Assembly: GCA_027490305.1 (NCBI GenBank)
Contig: JAIXYI010000088.1
Location: 1 to 64,000, forward strand
Length of the DNA: 64,000 nt
Reading direction: 5' to 3'
DNA from: Flavobacteriaceae bacterium
GTDB lineage: Bacteria; Bacteroidota; Bacteroidia; Flavobacteriales; Flavobacteriaceae
Shown: piece by piece, positions 33,030-43,500 of the stretch
How the letters are laid out: every line of letters begins with the position of its first letter
Numbering within the stretch: position 1 is the stretch's first letter
Notes under the pieces: generated by a model
Told to the model about the DNA's origin: nothing
Seen by the model: the letters and a program-made list of their open reading frames with translations, nothing else
Databases searched by the model: none
Program-made: the position numbers and the translations under genes

Positions 33030-33854
33030 TTAGATTTTAAACGTTACCACCGGACGTACTGTATGGTTGACCAGGTCTTCGCTGATACTTCCGTTGAAGA
33101 AATGGGCGAAACCGGTGCGGCCGTGCGTGCACATTCCCACGAGGTCGGCGTTCATGGTGTTGGCGAAGTTGATGATGCCTTTTTCTACGTTGATGTCATT
33201 ATAGATATGACGGCTGTGTTCGCCCACTTCGAATCCGTCGAGGAATTCCGTCATGATGCGCTCCGCCACGTGTGTCGGCTTGAAGCTGTTCGGTGTGTTG
33301 ATCATCACCAGGTGCAGTTTGGCGCCAAAGCCTTTGGCAAGGGCCAGTAGTTGCGTGAAGGGTCTGCGGATTTCGGTAGAGAAATCAGAGGCGAAGACCA
33401 TATTATGTACGCGGAATTCCGGAATTTCATTCTTGATGACCAATACCGGCACTTCAGACGTACGCACGATTTTTTCGGCGTTGGATCCGATGAACAGTTC
33501 TTTATAGCCACTTGCACCATGGGACCCCATTACGATGAAATCAGCTTCGTGTTTCTTGGCCAGCGCGGTAATTCCTTCGCTTGCCTTGCTGAAATGCACC
33601 GCTTCCGATACATTGAGTCCGTCAAGATACGGAGAATCCATCAGGTCGTCGAGGTTTTGGATCGCTTTGTTCTTAAAGAACATGATTTCCGGGATGTCAC
33701 TTCCAGAGCCTACCGCATCACTGGCTTCGTGGGGTAGTTCAAGCATATGGACAAGCATGATTTCGCTGTCATTTTCGCGTGCAATCTGGGCCGCTACTTT
33801 AAGGGCATATTCGGCGTGGTCAGAGAAATCGGTGGGTACAAGAATACGTTTCAT
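33030..33854 (-). CDS. Tandem-domain universal stress protein
   Basis: A 274-residue protein made of two UspA domains. Domain 1 (1-~140) has MKRILVPTDFSDHAEYAL and an intact ATP-loop signature VMGSHGASGYKELFIGSNAEKIV. Domain 2 has VFASDFSTE and MCTHGRTGFAHFFNGSISEDLV, a partial loop. Cytoplasmic; nucleotide binding is likely in domain 1. Function in the stress response cannot be narrowed further. It is monocistronic, convergent with the tRNA unit, and diverges from rimP. Confidence 0.92.
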   Translation of the reverse strand: MKRILVPTDFSDHAEYALKVAAQIARENDSEIMLVHMLELPHEASDAVGSGSDIPEIMFFKNKAIQNLDDLMDSPYLDGLNVSEAVHFSKASEGITALAKKHEADFIVMGSHGASGYKELFIGSNAEKIVRTSEVPVLVIKNEIPEFRVHNMVFASDFSTEIRRPFTQLLALAKGFGAKLHLVMINTPNSFKPTHVAERIMTEFLDGFEVGEHSRHIYNDINVEKGIINFANTMNADLVGMCTHGRTGFAHFFNGSISEDLVNHTVRPVVTFKI

Positions 33855-33933
33855 GTGGTTAGAGGGAATAAGTGTTTTTTCAATACGTTAAAATTACGAA
33901 AAACTGTCTACGTGGTGGCTGACGTCCTGCATT

Positions 33934-33962
33934 TTGGATTTTAAAAAAAAAGCGTATCTTTG
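33934..33962 (+). promoter_or_regulatory. rimP-nusA-infB promoter
   Basis: TTG (33934-33936), 18 bases, TATCTTTG (33955-33962). The leader to the rimP ATG is about 55 bases and contains a terminator-like hairpin. Confidence 0.75.
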
Positions 33963-33988
33963 CGGCATTATTTATGCATTTAAATGAT

Positions 33989-34014
33989 GAGGGGAGCACG
34001 GCTCCCCTCTTTTT
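33989..34014 (+). terminator. Terminator-like hairpin (attenuator candidate) in the rimP leader
   Basis: GAGGGGAGC (33989-33997), loop ACG, GCTCCCCTC (34001-34009), TTTTT (34010-34014): a perfect 9-bp stem with a U-tract, 8 bases before the rimP ATG. It lies between the promoter and an operon encoding NusA, a factor acting on such hairpins. Confidence 0.65.
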
Positions 34015-34021
34015 ATACAGT

Positions 34022-34489
34022 ATGACATTCAGGGAAAAAGTCTCCGAATTGGTAGAAAAAGGGCTCGCCGAACATCCGTCGCTTTTCCTTATTGACCTCA
34101 CGATTGCCGAAGGCAACCGCATCACCGTGGTGTTGGACGGCGATAACGGGGTGACCTTGCAGGATTGCATCGACATCAGTCGGGCCGTAGAACATAACCT
34201 CGACCGCGAGGAACACGATTTCGCACTCGACGTCTGTTCTGCCGGGGTGTCAACGCCCCTGCGTCTCGTGCGTCAATACAAAAAGAACATAAGCCGTACG
34301 TTGCGGGTGACCCGAACAGACGGCTCGATCGTAGAAGCGCCCCTTACCGACGCTGACGAGGAGCGCATCACCCTAGAGTGGGACGCCCGTGAGCCGAAGA
34401 AAGTGGGGAAAGGAAAAGAAACCGTACACAAAATCGAACACATCCCATACGGGGATATCAAAGAAGCAATAGTTATAATAACGTTTTAA
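34022..34489 (+). CDS. rimP: Ribosome maturation factor RimP
   Basis: A 155-residue 30S assembly factor. N-terminal alpha/beta domain ([53 protein letters not shown]), the conserved [15 protein letters not shown] hinge and an SH3-like C-terminal domain ([14 protein letters not shown] ... [11 protein letters not shown]). The ATG at 34022 (MTFREKVS) is the family N-terminus; an in-frame ATG 16 codons upstream (33974) would put the leader hairpin into coding sequence and is unlikely. Followed after 12 bases by nusA, the standard rimP-nusA-infB order. Confidence 0.94.
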   Translation: MTFREKVSELVEKGLAEHPSLFLIDLTIAEGNRITVVLDGDNGVTLQDCIDISRAVEHNLDREEHDFALDVCSAGVSTPLRLVRQYKKNISRTLRVTRTDGSIVEAPLTDADEERITLEWDAREPKKVGKGKETVHKIEHIPYGDIKEAIVIITF

Positions 34490-34501
34490 TTACGAGTTGA
34501 T

Positions 34502-35746
34502 ATGGAAAATTTGGCATTGATCGACTCCTTCTCGGAGTTCAAGGACGACAAGTTGATCGATCGCGTAACGCTCATGGCCATCCTGGAAGAGGTCTTCCGC
34601 AGTGCATTGAAGAAGAAATTCGGATCGGATGAGAATTTCGACATCATCATCAACCCTGATAAAGGGGATATGGAAATCTGGCGCCGTCGGATCATCGTAG
34701 CCGATGACGACCTCGACCTCGAAAATCTCGAAATAACGCTGAGTGAAGCCCGTAAAATCGAACCCGATTTTGAAATCGGCGAGGAAGTATCAGAAGAAGT
34801 GAAGCTGATCGACCTCGGACGCCGCGCCATCCTCGCGCTTCGCCAAAACCTGATCTCGAAGATACACGAACACGATAATACGAACCTCTACAAGCAGTTC
34901 AAAGACCTTATCGGTGAAATTTATACCGCTGAGGTACACCACGTTCGCCCAAGAGTCGTAATTTTGGTGGACGACGACGGAAACGAAATCGTATTGCCGA
35001 AAGAAAAACAGATCCCATCCGACTTCTTCCGTAAAGGAGATAACGTGCGGGGTATCATCGAAAATGTAGAGCTGAAAGGCAATAAACCGCAGATCATCAT
35101 GTCGCGCACCTCAGAGAAGTTCCTTGAGAAACTCTTTGAAACCGAAATTCCGGAAGTGTTCGACGGACTGATCACAGTAAAGAATGTCGTCCGGATTCCG
35201 GGAGAGAAAGCGAAGGTAGCTGTTGATTCCTATGATGACCGTATCGATCCGGTCGGCGCCTGCGTCGGTATGAAAGGTTCCCGTATCCACGGTATCGTCC
35301 GTGAACTCGGCAACGAAAATATCGATGTCATCAACTATACAAACAATACACAATTATATATCACACGGGCGTTGAGTCCGGCCAAAGTATCGTCCATCAA
35401 AATCAATGAAGACGCGAAACGGGCGGAAGTCTACCTCAAACTCGACGAAGTGTCGAAGGCGATCGGTAGGGGCGGACACAACATCAAACTGGCAGGAATG
35501 CTGACAGGGTATGAATTGGATGTCATCCGCGAAGGCGCAACGCCAGAAGAGGAAGACGATGTGGAACTCAGCGAATTCTCCGACGAAATCGAAGGATGGG
35601 TCATCGACGAGTTTGCGAAAATCGGCCTCGATACGGCTCGTAGCGTATTGAAGCAGGACGTGGCGGATTTGGTGCGCCGCACTGACCTTGAAGAGGAAAC
35701 CATCCTTGAGGTCATGCGTATCCTTCGGGAAGAGTTCAGCAACTAA
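34502..35746 (+). CDS. nusA: Transcription elongation/termination factor NusA
   Basis: A 414-residue NusA. N-terminal RNA polymerase-binding domain (1-~130), S1 domain (YTAEVHHVRPRVVILVDDDG, ~140-200), KH1 and KH2 (VGACVGMKGSRIHGIVRELGNENIDVI and AIGRGGHNIKLAGMLTGYELDVI), and a short acidic C-terminal helix-hairpin region. It lacks the tandem acidic repeats of E. coli NusA, as is usual outside gamma-proteobacteria. Middle gene of rimP-nusA-infB; it may affect its own operon through the leader hairpin. Confidence 0.96.
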   Translation: MENLALIDSFSEFKDDKLIDRVTLMAILEEVFRSALKKKFGSDENFDIIINPDKGDMEIWRRRIIVADDDLDLENLEITLSEARKIEPDFEIGEEVSEEVKLIDLGRRAILALRQNLISKIHEHDNTNLYKQFKDLIGEIYTAEVHHVRPRVVILVDDDGNEIVLPKEKQIPSDFFRKGDNVRGIIENVELKGNKPQIIMSRTSEKFLEKLFETEIPEVFDGLITVKNVVRIPGEKAKVAVDSYDDRIDPVGACVGMKGSRIHGIVRELGNENIDVINYTNNTQLYITRALSPAKVSSIKINEDAKRAEVYLKLDEVSKAIGRGGHNIKLAGMLTGYELDVIREGATPEEEDDVELSEFSDEIEGWVIDEFAKIGLDTARSVLKQDVADLVRRTDLEEETILEVMRILREEFSN

Positions 35747-35787
35747 GCCACCCCGCAACACAACTTTAGGTAATACAAAAACACTTT

Positions 35788-38493
35788 ATGTCTGAAGAGA
35801 GAACAATAAGAATAAGCAAAGCCTTACGGGAACTGAACATTTCCCTGGACCGCGCGCGCGACTTCCTGAAGGAAAAGGGAATCGTGATCGAGTCCAATCC
35901 GAATGCCAAAGTTTCCGACAGCGAATACATCCTTCTCCTGAATGAGTTCGCGGGTGATCGGGGCAACAAAGAAGCCTCTATCGAGATCAGCCGGGAAAAG
36001 AACAAGGAAAAGGAAGCGCTGCGCCTGGAACGTGAGAAGGAGCTCGAAGAAAAGAAACGCCAGGATGATGAAAGGCAGAAGCAACAGGAAGTCATCAAGG
36101 CAAAGGCCGTAGTGACGGGTCCGAAGCAGGTCGGCACAATTGACCTCGACCCGAAGAAGCCTGCCGCGCCGGCACCTGCGCCGGCACCCGTTGAGACGCC
36201 GCCTGCCGCTCCTCCCGTGGCAGAACCGGTCGCTCCGGTAGCAGAACCGGTGGCCCCAGTCGCCGCCCCTGCACCAGTCGCCGCCGCACCGGAAGAGGCC
36301 AAACCGGCCGAGGGTGGAGACACCATACAAACCAAATATGTGCAGCTCTCCGGAACGACGTTTACCGGACAGAAGATCGACCTCTCGCAGTTCGACCGCG
36401 CCAAAAAGAAAAAAGAAGAACCTGCCGGTGGCGACGCCGGAGCCAAGGGCAAACGCAAACGCATCCCGTCTAAACCCGGAGGAGGCTTCGGGCCAGGCCA
36501 GGGAGCAGCCGGTGCCAACGCCCGTGGTGGGAATAACCGCCCAGGCCAGGCAAAAGGCAACCGTCCGGCTGTAGCCTCTAAAGTAGAGCCTACCGAAGAG
36601 GAAGTCAAAAACCAAATCCGCGAAACCCTCGAGAAACTCCAGGGTAAAGGCGGAAAATCAAAAGCAGCCAAATACCGTCGCGACAAGCGGGAATCACACC
36701 GCCAGAAGTCGGAAGACGAAATGCGCTCGATCGAGGAAGGAAGCAAGACACTGAAGGTGACGGAGTTCGTGACCGTAGGCGAAGTCGCTACCATGATGGA
36801 TGTGCCGATTACCAAAGTGATCGGGGCATGTATGTCGCTGGGTATCATGGTAACCATGAACCAACGTCTGGATGCGGAAACCCTTACCATCGTAGCCGAC
36901 GAATTCGGATTCGACGTCGAGTTCATCACAACCGATATTGAAGAGAATATCCAGGTCGAGGAAGACCGTCCGGAAGACCTCGTGAACCGGGCGCCGATTG
37001 TCACCGTCATGGGTCACGTCGACCACGGTAAGACGTCGCTTCTCGATTACATCCGTAAAGAGAATGTAATCGCCGGCGAATCGGGTGGTATCACCCAGCA
37101 CATTGGTGCGTATGGCGTGACGCTTGATAACGGACAGAAGATTGCCTTCCTCGATACACCGGGCCACGAAGCGTTTACCGCGATGCGGGCGCGGGGTGCG
37201 CAGGTGACCGATATCGCCATCATCGTGATTGCGGCCGACGACGATATCATGCCACAGACAAAAGAAGCCATCAGCCACGCACAGGCGGCCGGCGTTCCGA
37301 TCATCTTTGCGATCAACAAAGTCGACAAACCGACGGCGAATCCAGAGAAAATCAAAGAGCGTCTTGCCGGTATGAACCTCCTCGTGGAAGACTGGGGTGG
37401 AAAAATACAGTCACACGACATTTCGGCCAAGACCGGATTGGGCGTAAAAGACCTGTTGGAAAAAGTACTCCTCGAAGCGGAGATCCTTGATTTGAAAGCC
37501 AATCCGAACCGTGTGGCATCTGGAACGGTCGTAGAAGCCTTCCTTGACAAAGGAAAAGGATACGTGGCCACGATACTCGTACAGAATGGTACACTCCGCG
37601 TCGGCGATTACATGCTGGCCGGTAAGAACCATGGCAAGATACGGGCGATGCACGACGAACGCGGACACGTGGTGAAAGAAGCCGGACCGGCGACACCGGT
37701 GTCGGTACTCGGACTCGACGGCGCTCCTACAGCAGGTGACAAGTTTACGGTGTTCGAAGACGAACGCGAAGCCAAGCAAATCGCAGCAAAACGGACGCAG
37801 TTGCAACGCGAGCAGTCCGTACGTACGCAACGTCACATTACCCTGGCGGAAATCGGACGTCGTATCGCACTCGGCCAGTTCAAAGAGCTTAACATCATCC
37901 TCAAAGGTGACGTAGATGGCTCGGTGGAAGCGCTTTCCGACTCGTTCTCGAAACTGTCGACCGACGAAATCCAGATCAACATCATCCATAAAGGAGTAGG
38001 AGCCATCACCGAAAGCGACGTAATGCTCGCCTCGGCCTCTGACGCCATCATCATCGGATTCAACGTGCGCCCTGCCGGAAATGCGAAGCAACTGGCGGAT
38101 AAGGAAGAAATCGACATTCGTCACTATTCGATCATTTACGATGCCATCGACGACCTCAAGGATGCGATGGAAGGTATGTTGTCGCCAGTGATGAAGGAAG
38201 AAGTCACCGGTACGGCCGAAATCCGCGAGATATTCAAGATTTCAAAAGTCGGTTCGATCGCCGGTTGTATGGTCACCGATGGCAAGATCTTCCGGAATTC
38301 GAAGATTCGTATCATCCGCGAAGGCGTGGTGGTGTATACCGGAGAGCTCTCTACCCTTAAGCGCTTCAAAGACGATGTCAAAGAAGTATCGAAAGGATAC
38401 GACTGCGGTATGCAGGTCAAGAACTACAACAATATCGAGCAATACGACATCATCGAAGCCTTCCAGGAAGTAGCGGTGAAGAAGAAATTGTAA
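35788..38493 (+). CDS. infB: Translation initiation factor IF-2
   Basis: A 901-residue GTPase that brings initiator tRNA to the 30S. Residues 1-~330 are a long variable N-region: an IF2N domain ([22 protein letters not shown]), a charged coiled coil ([21 protein letters not shown]), a Pro/Ala-rich segment with [12 protein letters not shown] repeats, and a Gly/Arg/Lys linker. A second IF2N domain precedes the G domain with [21 protein letters not shown] and NKVDK, then domains II-IV. Followed by a strong terminator at 38511. Confidence 0.97.
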   Translation: MSEERTIRISKALRELNISLDRARDFLKEKGIVIESNPNAKVSDSEYILLLNEFAGDRGNKEASIEISREKNKEKEALRLEREKELEEKKRQDDERQKQQEVIKAKAVVTGPKQVGTIDLDPKKPAAPAPAPAPVETPPAAPPVAEPVAPVAEPVAPVAAPAPVAAAPEEAKPAEGGDTIQTKYVQLSGTTFTGQKIDLSQFDRAKKKKEEPAGGDAGAKGKRKRIPSKPGGGFGPGQGAAGANARGGNNRPGQAKGNRPAVASKVEPTEEEVKNQIRETLEKLQGKGGKSKAAKYRRDKRESHRQKSEDEMRSIEEGSKTLKVTEFVTVGEVATMMDVPITKVIGACMSLGIMVTMNQRLDAETLTIVADEFGFDVEFITTDIEENIQVEEDRPEDLVNRAPIVTVMGHVDHGKTSLLDYIRKENVIAGESGGITQHIGAYGVTLDNGQKIAFLDTPGHEAFTAMRARGAQVTDIAIIVIAADDDIMPQTKEAISHAQAAGVPIIFAINKVDKPTANPEKIKERLAGMNLLVEDWGGKIQSHDISAKTGLGVKDLLEKVLLEAEILDLKANPNRVASGTVVEAFLDKGKGYVATILVQNGTLRVGDYMLAGKNHGKIRAMHDERGHVVKEAGPATPVSVLGLDGAPTAGDKFTVFEDEREAKQIAAKRTQLQREQSVRTQRHITLAEIGRRIALGQFKELNIILKGDVDGSVEALSDSFSKLSTDEIQINIIHKGVGAITESDVMLASASDAIIIGFNVRPAGNAKQLADKEEIDIRHYSIIYDAIDDLKDAMEGMLSPVMKEEVTGTAEIREIFKISKVGSIAGCMVTDGKIFRNSKIRIIREGVVVYTGELSTLKRFKDDVKEVSKGYDCGMQVKNYNNIEQYDIIEAFQEVAVKKKL

Positions 38494-38510
38494 GAAAGGT
38501 TTACAATAGA

Positions 38511-38540
38511 AAATCCCGGGTTTGTGCCCGGGATTTTTTT
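38511..38540 (+). terminator. Terminator after infB
   Basis: AAATCCCGGG TTTGTG CCCGGGATTT TTTT, a perfect 10-bp stem, 17 bases after the infB stop. Confidence 0.85.
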
Positions 38541-38585
38541 GGATAGTAGTGCCGTCTCTAACTCGTTAAAGACGAAGAAGAACGA

Positions 38586-38978
38586 TTATTTGTTCGGACG
38601 GATGATGAGTGCCTGCGGATACGTTTTGCGCAACTCTGCGAGGTTCCGCTCGGCTTCCACCCGTGTTTTGAAGTTGCCTACCCAAACTTTGTAAAAAGGG
38701 GTGTTGAAGATGACGGTTCCGTCGAGATTGTGCGACTGTTTCCGAAAATCGGCCAATACCTTTTTCGAGGCCTCACTCTCGCCGTTGTAAATTTGGATTT
38801 TGTATCCGTCATTGACTGTAATTGAAGGATTTATACGTCGTTTTTCCTTTAATAACTGCTCAATTTTTGGGTCTTGCGTAACGGTCACAGACGCGATCTC
38901 CTGCGCGGATGAACGCGCGTTAAAAAAAACGCCGATTACAAGGGTAGTAAGGCAGCCGAAGCGAGTGCAAAAAATCAT
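38586..38978 (-). CDS. Exported SPOR-domain protein
   Basis: A 130-residue protein. Hydrophobic signal segment (FGCLTTLVIGVFFNARSSAQ), short linker, then one SPOR domain from ~56 to 128: DGYKIQIYNGESEASKKVLADF and FYKVWVGNFKTRVEAERNLAELRKTYPQALIIRP. SPOR domains bind denuded peptidoglycan glycans, often at the septum. Probably periplasmic. It has its own promoter (38997-39024) and is divergent from the act operon. Confidence 0.9.
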   Translation of the reverse strand: MIFCTRFGCLTTLVIGVFFNARSSAQEIASVTVTQDPKIEQLLKEKRRINPSITVNDGYKIQIYNGESEASKKVLADFRKQSHNLDGTVIFNTPFYKVWVGNFKTRVEAERNLAELRKTYPQALIIRPNK

Positions 38979-38996
38979 AATAGTGTGTTAGTGAAA

Positions 38997-39024
38997 CAAA
39001 TGTACTCGTAAGGTACGGAAACAA
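38997..39024 (-). promoter_or_regulatory. Promoter of the SPOR-domain gene
   Basis: Minus strand TTG (39022-39024), 17 bases, TACATTTG (38997-39004), 19 bases before the ATG. Confidence 0.65.
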
Positions 39025-39081
39025 TTCTAAAAAATTAATTTAGAATCGGTATAAATTGCTTCTTAAGATATAATTAAGGTT

Positions 39082-39110
39082 TTGGGAATAGTGAGGATGT
39101 CTTATTTTTG
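39082..39110 (+). promoter_or_regulatory. Promoter of the act-cox operon
   Basis: TTG (39082-39084), 18 bases, TATTTTTG (39103-39110). No further promoter of this quality is seen down to coxA, so the whole 11.6-kb operon may start here. Confidence 0.7.
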
Positions 39111-39193
39111 TGCAAGTTTTCAAAAACTGCCGTTTTCTCAACGCTCATGCGGAAAAAAACGTGTCAAAACCAGTCGATAATCAGTAAAATAAT

Positions 39194-40549
39194 ATGAAAA
39201 AGGGTCACCCTAATTCGATTTCAAGAACTGTGCTCAGTCTTGCGTTCCTGCTGACTTTCTCTTTATCCGTTTCGGCCCAGCAACCACCTGCTCCGGCGGC
39301 GGCGCCTGCAATGGCGACTCCGGCTGCTGATGGTGCGGCTGCGGCTGCGGCCCCTGCTGCCGGTGCGGGCGATGCCAAGGCGGGAAAAGCACTTTTCAAT
39401 GCCAACTGTGCGGCGTGTCACAAACTTGATGCCAAGATGACGGGACCGGCCCTGAGAGGGGTGGCGGAGCGTCGTGACCGCGAATGGTTGTATAAGTGGA
39501 TCCACAACAGTTCTGCGCTAATCGCTTCGGGCGATGCCGATGCGGTGAAGTTGTTTAATGACAACAATAAAGTCCTGATGACGGCCTTCCCACAGCTTTC
39601 AACTGCGGATATCGACAACATTCTGGCGTATACATCTGAGCCGAAGCCGGTAGAAACAGCCACAGCTGCTGCCGGTGGAAAAGGTGATCCGTCTGATGCA
39701 AATGGCGTTTCTAATAGCATCATTCTGGTCGCACTGGCCATTGTGATGGGTATTCTCGTTATAATGCTGTGGTTGGTAAACCGCACCTTGTCACGTATCG
39801 CCAAATCAAACGGTATTACACTGCCTGAGAAAGAAGCTACAATGCCGATCTGGAAAGCCTACGCCAAGAACCAGTTCCTGGTGTTGGTTACGTCGATCGC
39901 GCTGTTGCTGGCCAGTGGTTATTTCGTATACGGATACCTGATGCAGATCGGGGTTGACCAGGGCTATATGCCGGTGCAGCCGATCCACTTCTCGCACAAG
40001 ATACACGCAGGTGATAACGCGATCGATTGTAAGTACTGCCACTCGGCAGCACGTGTAAGTAAGAATGCCGGTATTCCATCGCTTAATGTGTGTATGAATT
40101 GCCACAAGAATATTGGGGAGTTCGCAGGTGATAAAGATTCGATCTACGACTACTCAAAAGAATTCTACACCGGTGAGATTTCGAAACTGTATGACGCCGT
40201 AGGCTGGGATAAGACCGCTCAGAAATACACAGGTAAAACGCATGCGGTGAAATGGGTGCGGATTCACAACCTTCCTGACTTTGCGTATTTCAACCACTCC
40301 CAACACGTGTCGGTGGCCGGAATCGAATGTCAGAAGTGTCACGGACCGGTTCAGACGTATGAGCTCCAACGTCAGTTCGCGCCGCTTACCATGGGTTGGT
40401 GTATCAACTGTCACCGCGAGACAGAAGTCAAGATGGAAGGCAACAAGTACTACGAGAAGATCCACGAAGAACTGTCCAAGAAATACGGCGTTGACAAGCT
40501 GACCGCCGCCCAGATGGGAGGCCTTGAATGCGGTAAGTGCCATTATTAA
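39194..40549 (+). CDS. actA: Alternative complex III subunit ActA (multiheme cytochrome c)
   Basis: A 451-residue exported cytochrome. Signal peptide (to SVSAQ ~29), Ala/Pro-rich linker (30-62), a mono-heme cytochrome c domain with CAACH at 72-76, two membrane helices (SIILVALAIVMGILVIMLWLV and FLVLVTSIALLLASGYFVYGYL), then a multiheme cytochrome c3-like domain with five CXXCH: CKYCH, CMNCH, CQKCH, CINCH and CGKCH at the extreme C-terminus. Six c-type hemes are therefore predicted in this subunit, one more than the pentaheme count usually quoted for ActA. It carries electrons from menaquinol oxidation toward ActE and the oxidase. First gene of the operon. Confidence 0.93.
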   Translation: MKKGHPNSISRTVLSLAFLLTFSLSVSAQQPPAPAAAPAMATPAADGAAAAAAPAAGAGDAKAGKALFNANCAACHKLDAKMTGPALRGVAERRDREWLYKWIHNSSALIASGDADAVKLFNDNNKVLMTAFPQLSTADIDNILAYTSEPKPVETATAAAGGKGDPSDANGVSNSIILVALAIVMGILVIMLWLVNRTLSRIAKSNGITLPEKEATMPIWKAYAKNQFLVLVTSIALLLASGYFVYGYLMQIGVDQGYMPVQPIHFSHKIHAGDNAIDCKYCHSAARVSKNAGIPSLNVCMNCHKNIGEFAGDKDSIYDYSKEFYTGEISKLYDAVGWDKTAQKYTGKTHAVKWVRIHNLPDFAYFNHSQHVSVAGIECQKCHGPVQTYELQRQFAPLTMGWCINCHRETEVKMEGNKYYEKIHEELSKKYGVDKLTAAQMGGLECGKCHY

Positions 40550-40575
40550 TTCGAATTTAAGAAGCTTCTATAGAT

Positions 40576-43500
40576 ATGTCATCAAACAAGAAATACTGGA
40601 AAAGTGTTGAAGAACTGAACGGAAACAGTTCTGTTGTTGAGACGCTGAAAAATAATGAATTCGTCGAGCCGATTCCGGTTGAGGAGTTCCTGGGGGACAA
40701 AGAAACCCTCGCGGCTTCCTCTACTACCCGTCGTGACTTCCTCAAATTCGTTGGATTCAGTACAGCCGCAGCTTCGCTTGCTGCCTGCGAGGGACCTGTC
40801 AAGAAATCGATTCCCTACGTGGTGCAGCCTGAGTCGATTATTCCGGGGGTGTGGGATTTCTACGCCACTTCCGCTTTCGACGGCTTTGATTTCGCCAATA
40901 TCCTGATCAAGACGCGCGAAGGCCGTCCGATCAAAATTGAAAATAACAAACTGACAGGTAAAGAGTTCGCGGCGAATGCCCGGGTACACGCTTCCGTATT
41001 GTCGTTGTACGACAGTATGCGTCTGAAAGAGCCAAAAATCAACAAGCAAGCCGCTAGTTGGAAAGACGTGAATGCGAAAGTAGCAGCGTCGCTTGCCGAA
41101 GCCAAAGCGTCGGGAAAACAAGTCGTACTCCTTACGGGTACAACCGCGAGTCCATCAACCGATAAACTCATTGCCGAGTTCATCGCCGCCAACCCAACCG
41201 CCAAGCATGTGGTATACGATGCCGTTTCATCATCAGAAGCGCTTGATGCGTTTGAAATGGTATACGGCGAGCGCGGATTGGCTTCGTACGACTTCTCTAA
41301 AGCCAATACCATCGTGTCGATCGGCGCCGACTTCCTGGGCGACTGGCAAGGAGGCGGATACGATAAAGACTACGCACAAGGACGTATCCCGAACAAAGGG
41401 AATATGTCGAAACACATACAGTTTGAGTCGAATATGACGCTTTCCGGAGCGGCTGCCGACAAGCGCGTAATGGCGTCACCGTACCAACAGAAAATGGCAT
41501 TGGTGAAAATCTACAATGCTATCGTAGGTGGCGCGGCGGCTGCGAACCTTGACGGCAAAGTCGACGCAGAGGTCAGCAAAGCGATCAAGCAACTTCAGGC
41601 AGCGGGTTCAAAAGCACTCGTCGTCTCAGGAATCCAGGATGTCAATGCCCAATTGTTGGTATTGGCCATCAACCAAAAACTCAACAGCGAAGCGCTGGCA
41701 AATGCAACCGTTCGTTACATCCGCAAAGGATCTACGAAAGCGGTGACGCAATTCCTCGCCGACCTGAACGCAGGTAACGTACACACGGTCATCATGAACG
41801 GTGTAAACCCTGCCTATTCATTGCCAGACGGAAAGGCATTCGAAAGCGCGTTGAAAAAAGCAAAACTGTCGGTAGCGTTTTCTCTTAAGGAAGACGAAAC
41901 CGCAGCAGCTTCGACCATCGCGATTGGCGTACCGCACTACCTTGAAGTGTGGAACGACCATATGTTCGTAAAAGGTAGCTATGCGTTGGTACAGCCTACC
42001 ATCCGTCCTATTTTCCCTGCGACCAAACAATTTCAGGACGCCCTGTTGTCGTGGATGGGCAAACCGGGAACATTCTACGATTACATCAAAGCGAACTCCG
42101 CTGCCTATATCGCCGGCTCCAACTGGAACCAGGTGTTGCATGACGGTCTATACGGTGCTCCGGCCATCGGACTCGCGGGAGGCACTGCCAACTTCGCAGG
42201 TGCAGCGTCTACACTGGCGGGCGCTGCCAAGCCACAAGGTTTCGAATTGGTATTGTATACGAAAACCGGATTGGGCGACGGCCAACAGGCAAACAACCCA
42301 TGGCTGCAGGAATTCCCAGATCCGATCACGCGTGTGTCATGGGATAACTATGTGACGATTTCCCGTAAAGATGCGGAGAAAGCCGGAATCGAGAACTGGA
42401 ACGTAGCCAACGGAGCACTCGACGGAAACTATGTGACGATCGAAGTCAACGGAACCAAACTTGAGAACGTACCGGCCCTTATCCAACCCGGACAGGCAGA
42501 AGGAACCCTCGGATTGGCGCTGGGTTACGGTAAGAAAGCAGCGCTCAAAGAAGATATGCAGGTAGGGGTAAATGCCTACACACTTTATAAGAATTTCAAC
42601 GATACACAGTCAGCCAAGATTACGAAAACGGACGGCAAACACGAATTTGCGTGTGTCCAGTTGCAACGTACCCTGATGGGCCGCGGTGATATCGTGAAGG
42701 AAACGACACTGGATGTGTTCAAGAGCGAAAAAGCAGAGGTGTGGAACCCACAACCAATGGTGTCACTTGATCACAAAGAAGTAGCGGCTACGTCTGTAGA
42801 CCTTTGGGCGTCATTCGACGATACCCTGGGGCCGCACTTCAACCTGTCGATTGACCTGAACGCCTGTACAGGTTGTGGCGCGTGCGTCATCGCTTGTCAC
42901 GCGGAAAACAACGTACCGGTGGTCGGTAAAACCGAAGTGCGTCGCAGTCGCGATATGCACTGGTTGCGTATCGACCGTTACTATTCATCAGAAGACACTT
43001 TCGCAGCCGACGACAAGAAGAAAGAAGAGTTCGACGGTCTGTGGGGCGATAAAGGCTCACTCGGCGGATTCGGTGAATTGGAGCACCCTGCCGATAACCC
43101 ACAGGTGGCGTTCCAGCCGATCATGTGCCAGCACTGTAACCACGCGCCGTGCGAGACGGTATGTCCGGTTGCCGCTACGTCGCACAGCCGTCAGGGACAA
43201 AACCACATGGCCTACAACCGTTGCGTCGGAACACGTTATTGCGCGAACAACTGTCCGTATAAAGTACGTCGCTTCAACTGGTTCCTCTACAACCAAAACG
43301 ACGAATTCGACTTCCACATGAACGATGATTTGGGTCGTATGGTGCTCAATCCTGACGTAAACGTTCGTTCGCGTGGTGTGATGGAGAAATGTTCATTGTG
43401 TATCCAGAAAACACAGTCTACGATATTGACGGCCAAGCGCGAAGGGCGTGAGGTTCGCAAAGACGAGTTCGAAACGGCATGTTCAGCCGCTTGTTCGAGC

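Noticed and set aside
33974..34021. Upstream in-frame ATG for rimP (16 extra codons)
   Set aside because: It would put the GC-rich leader hairpin and its T-run into coding sequence and does not match the known RimP N-terminus.
35766..37010. Long antisense frame (414 codons) opposite infB
   Set aside because: It is a low-complexity Ser/Ala/Pro shadow of the repetitive infB N-region, with no recognisable domain.
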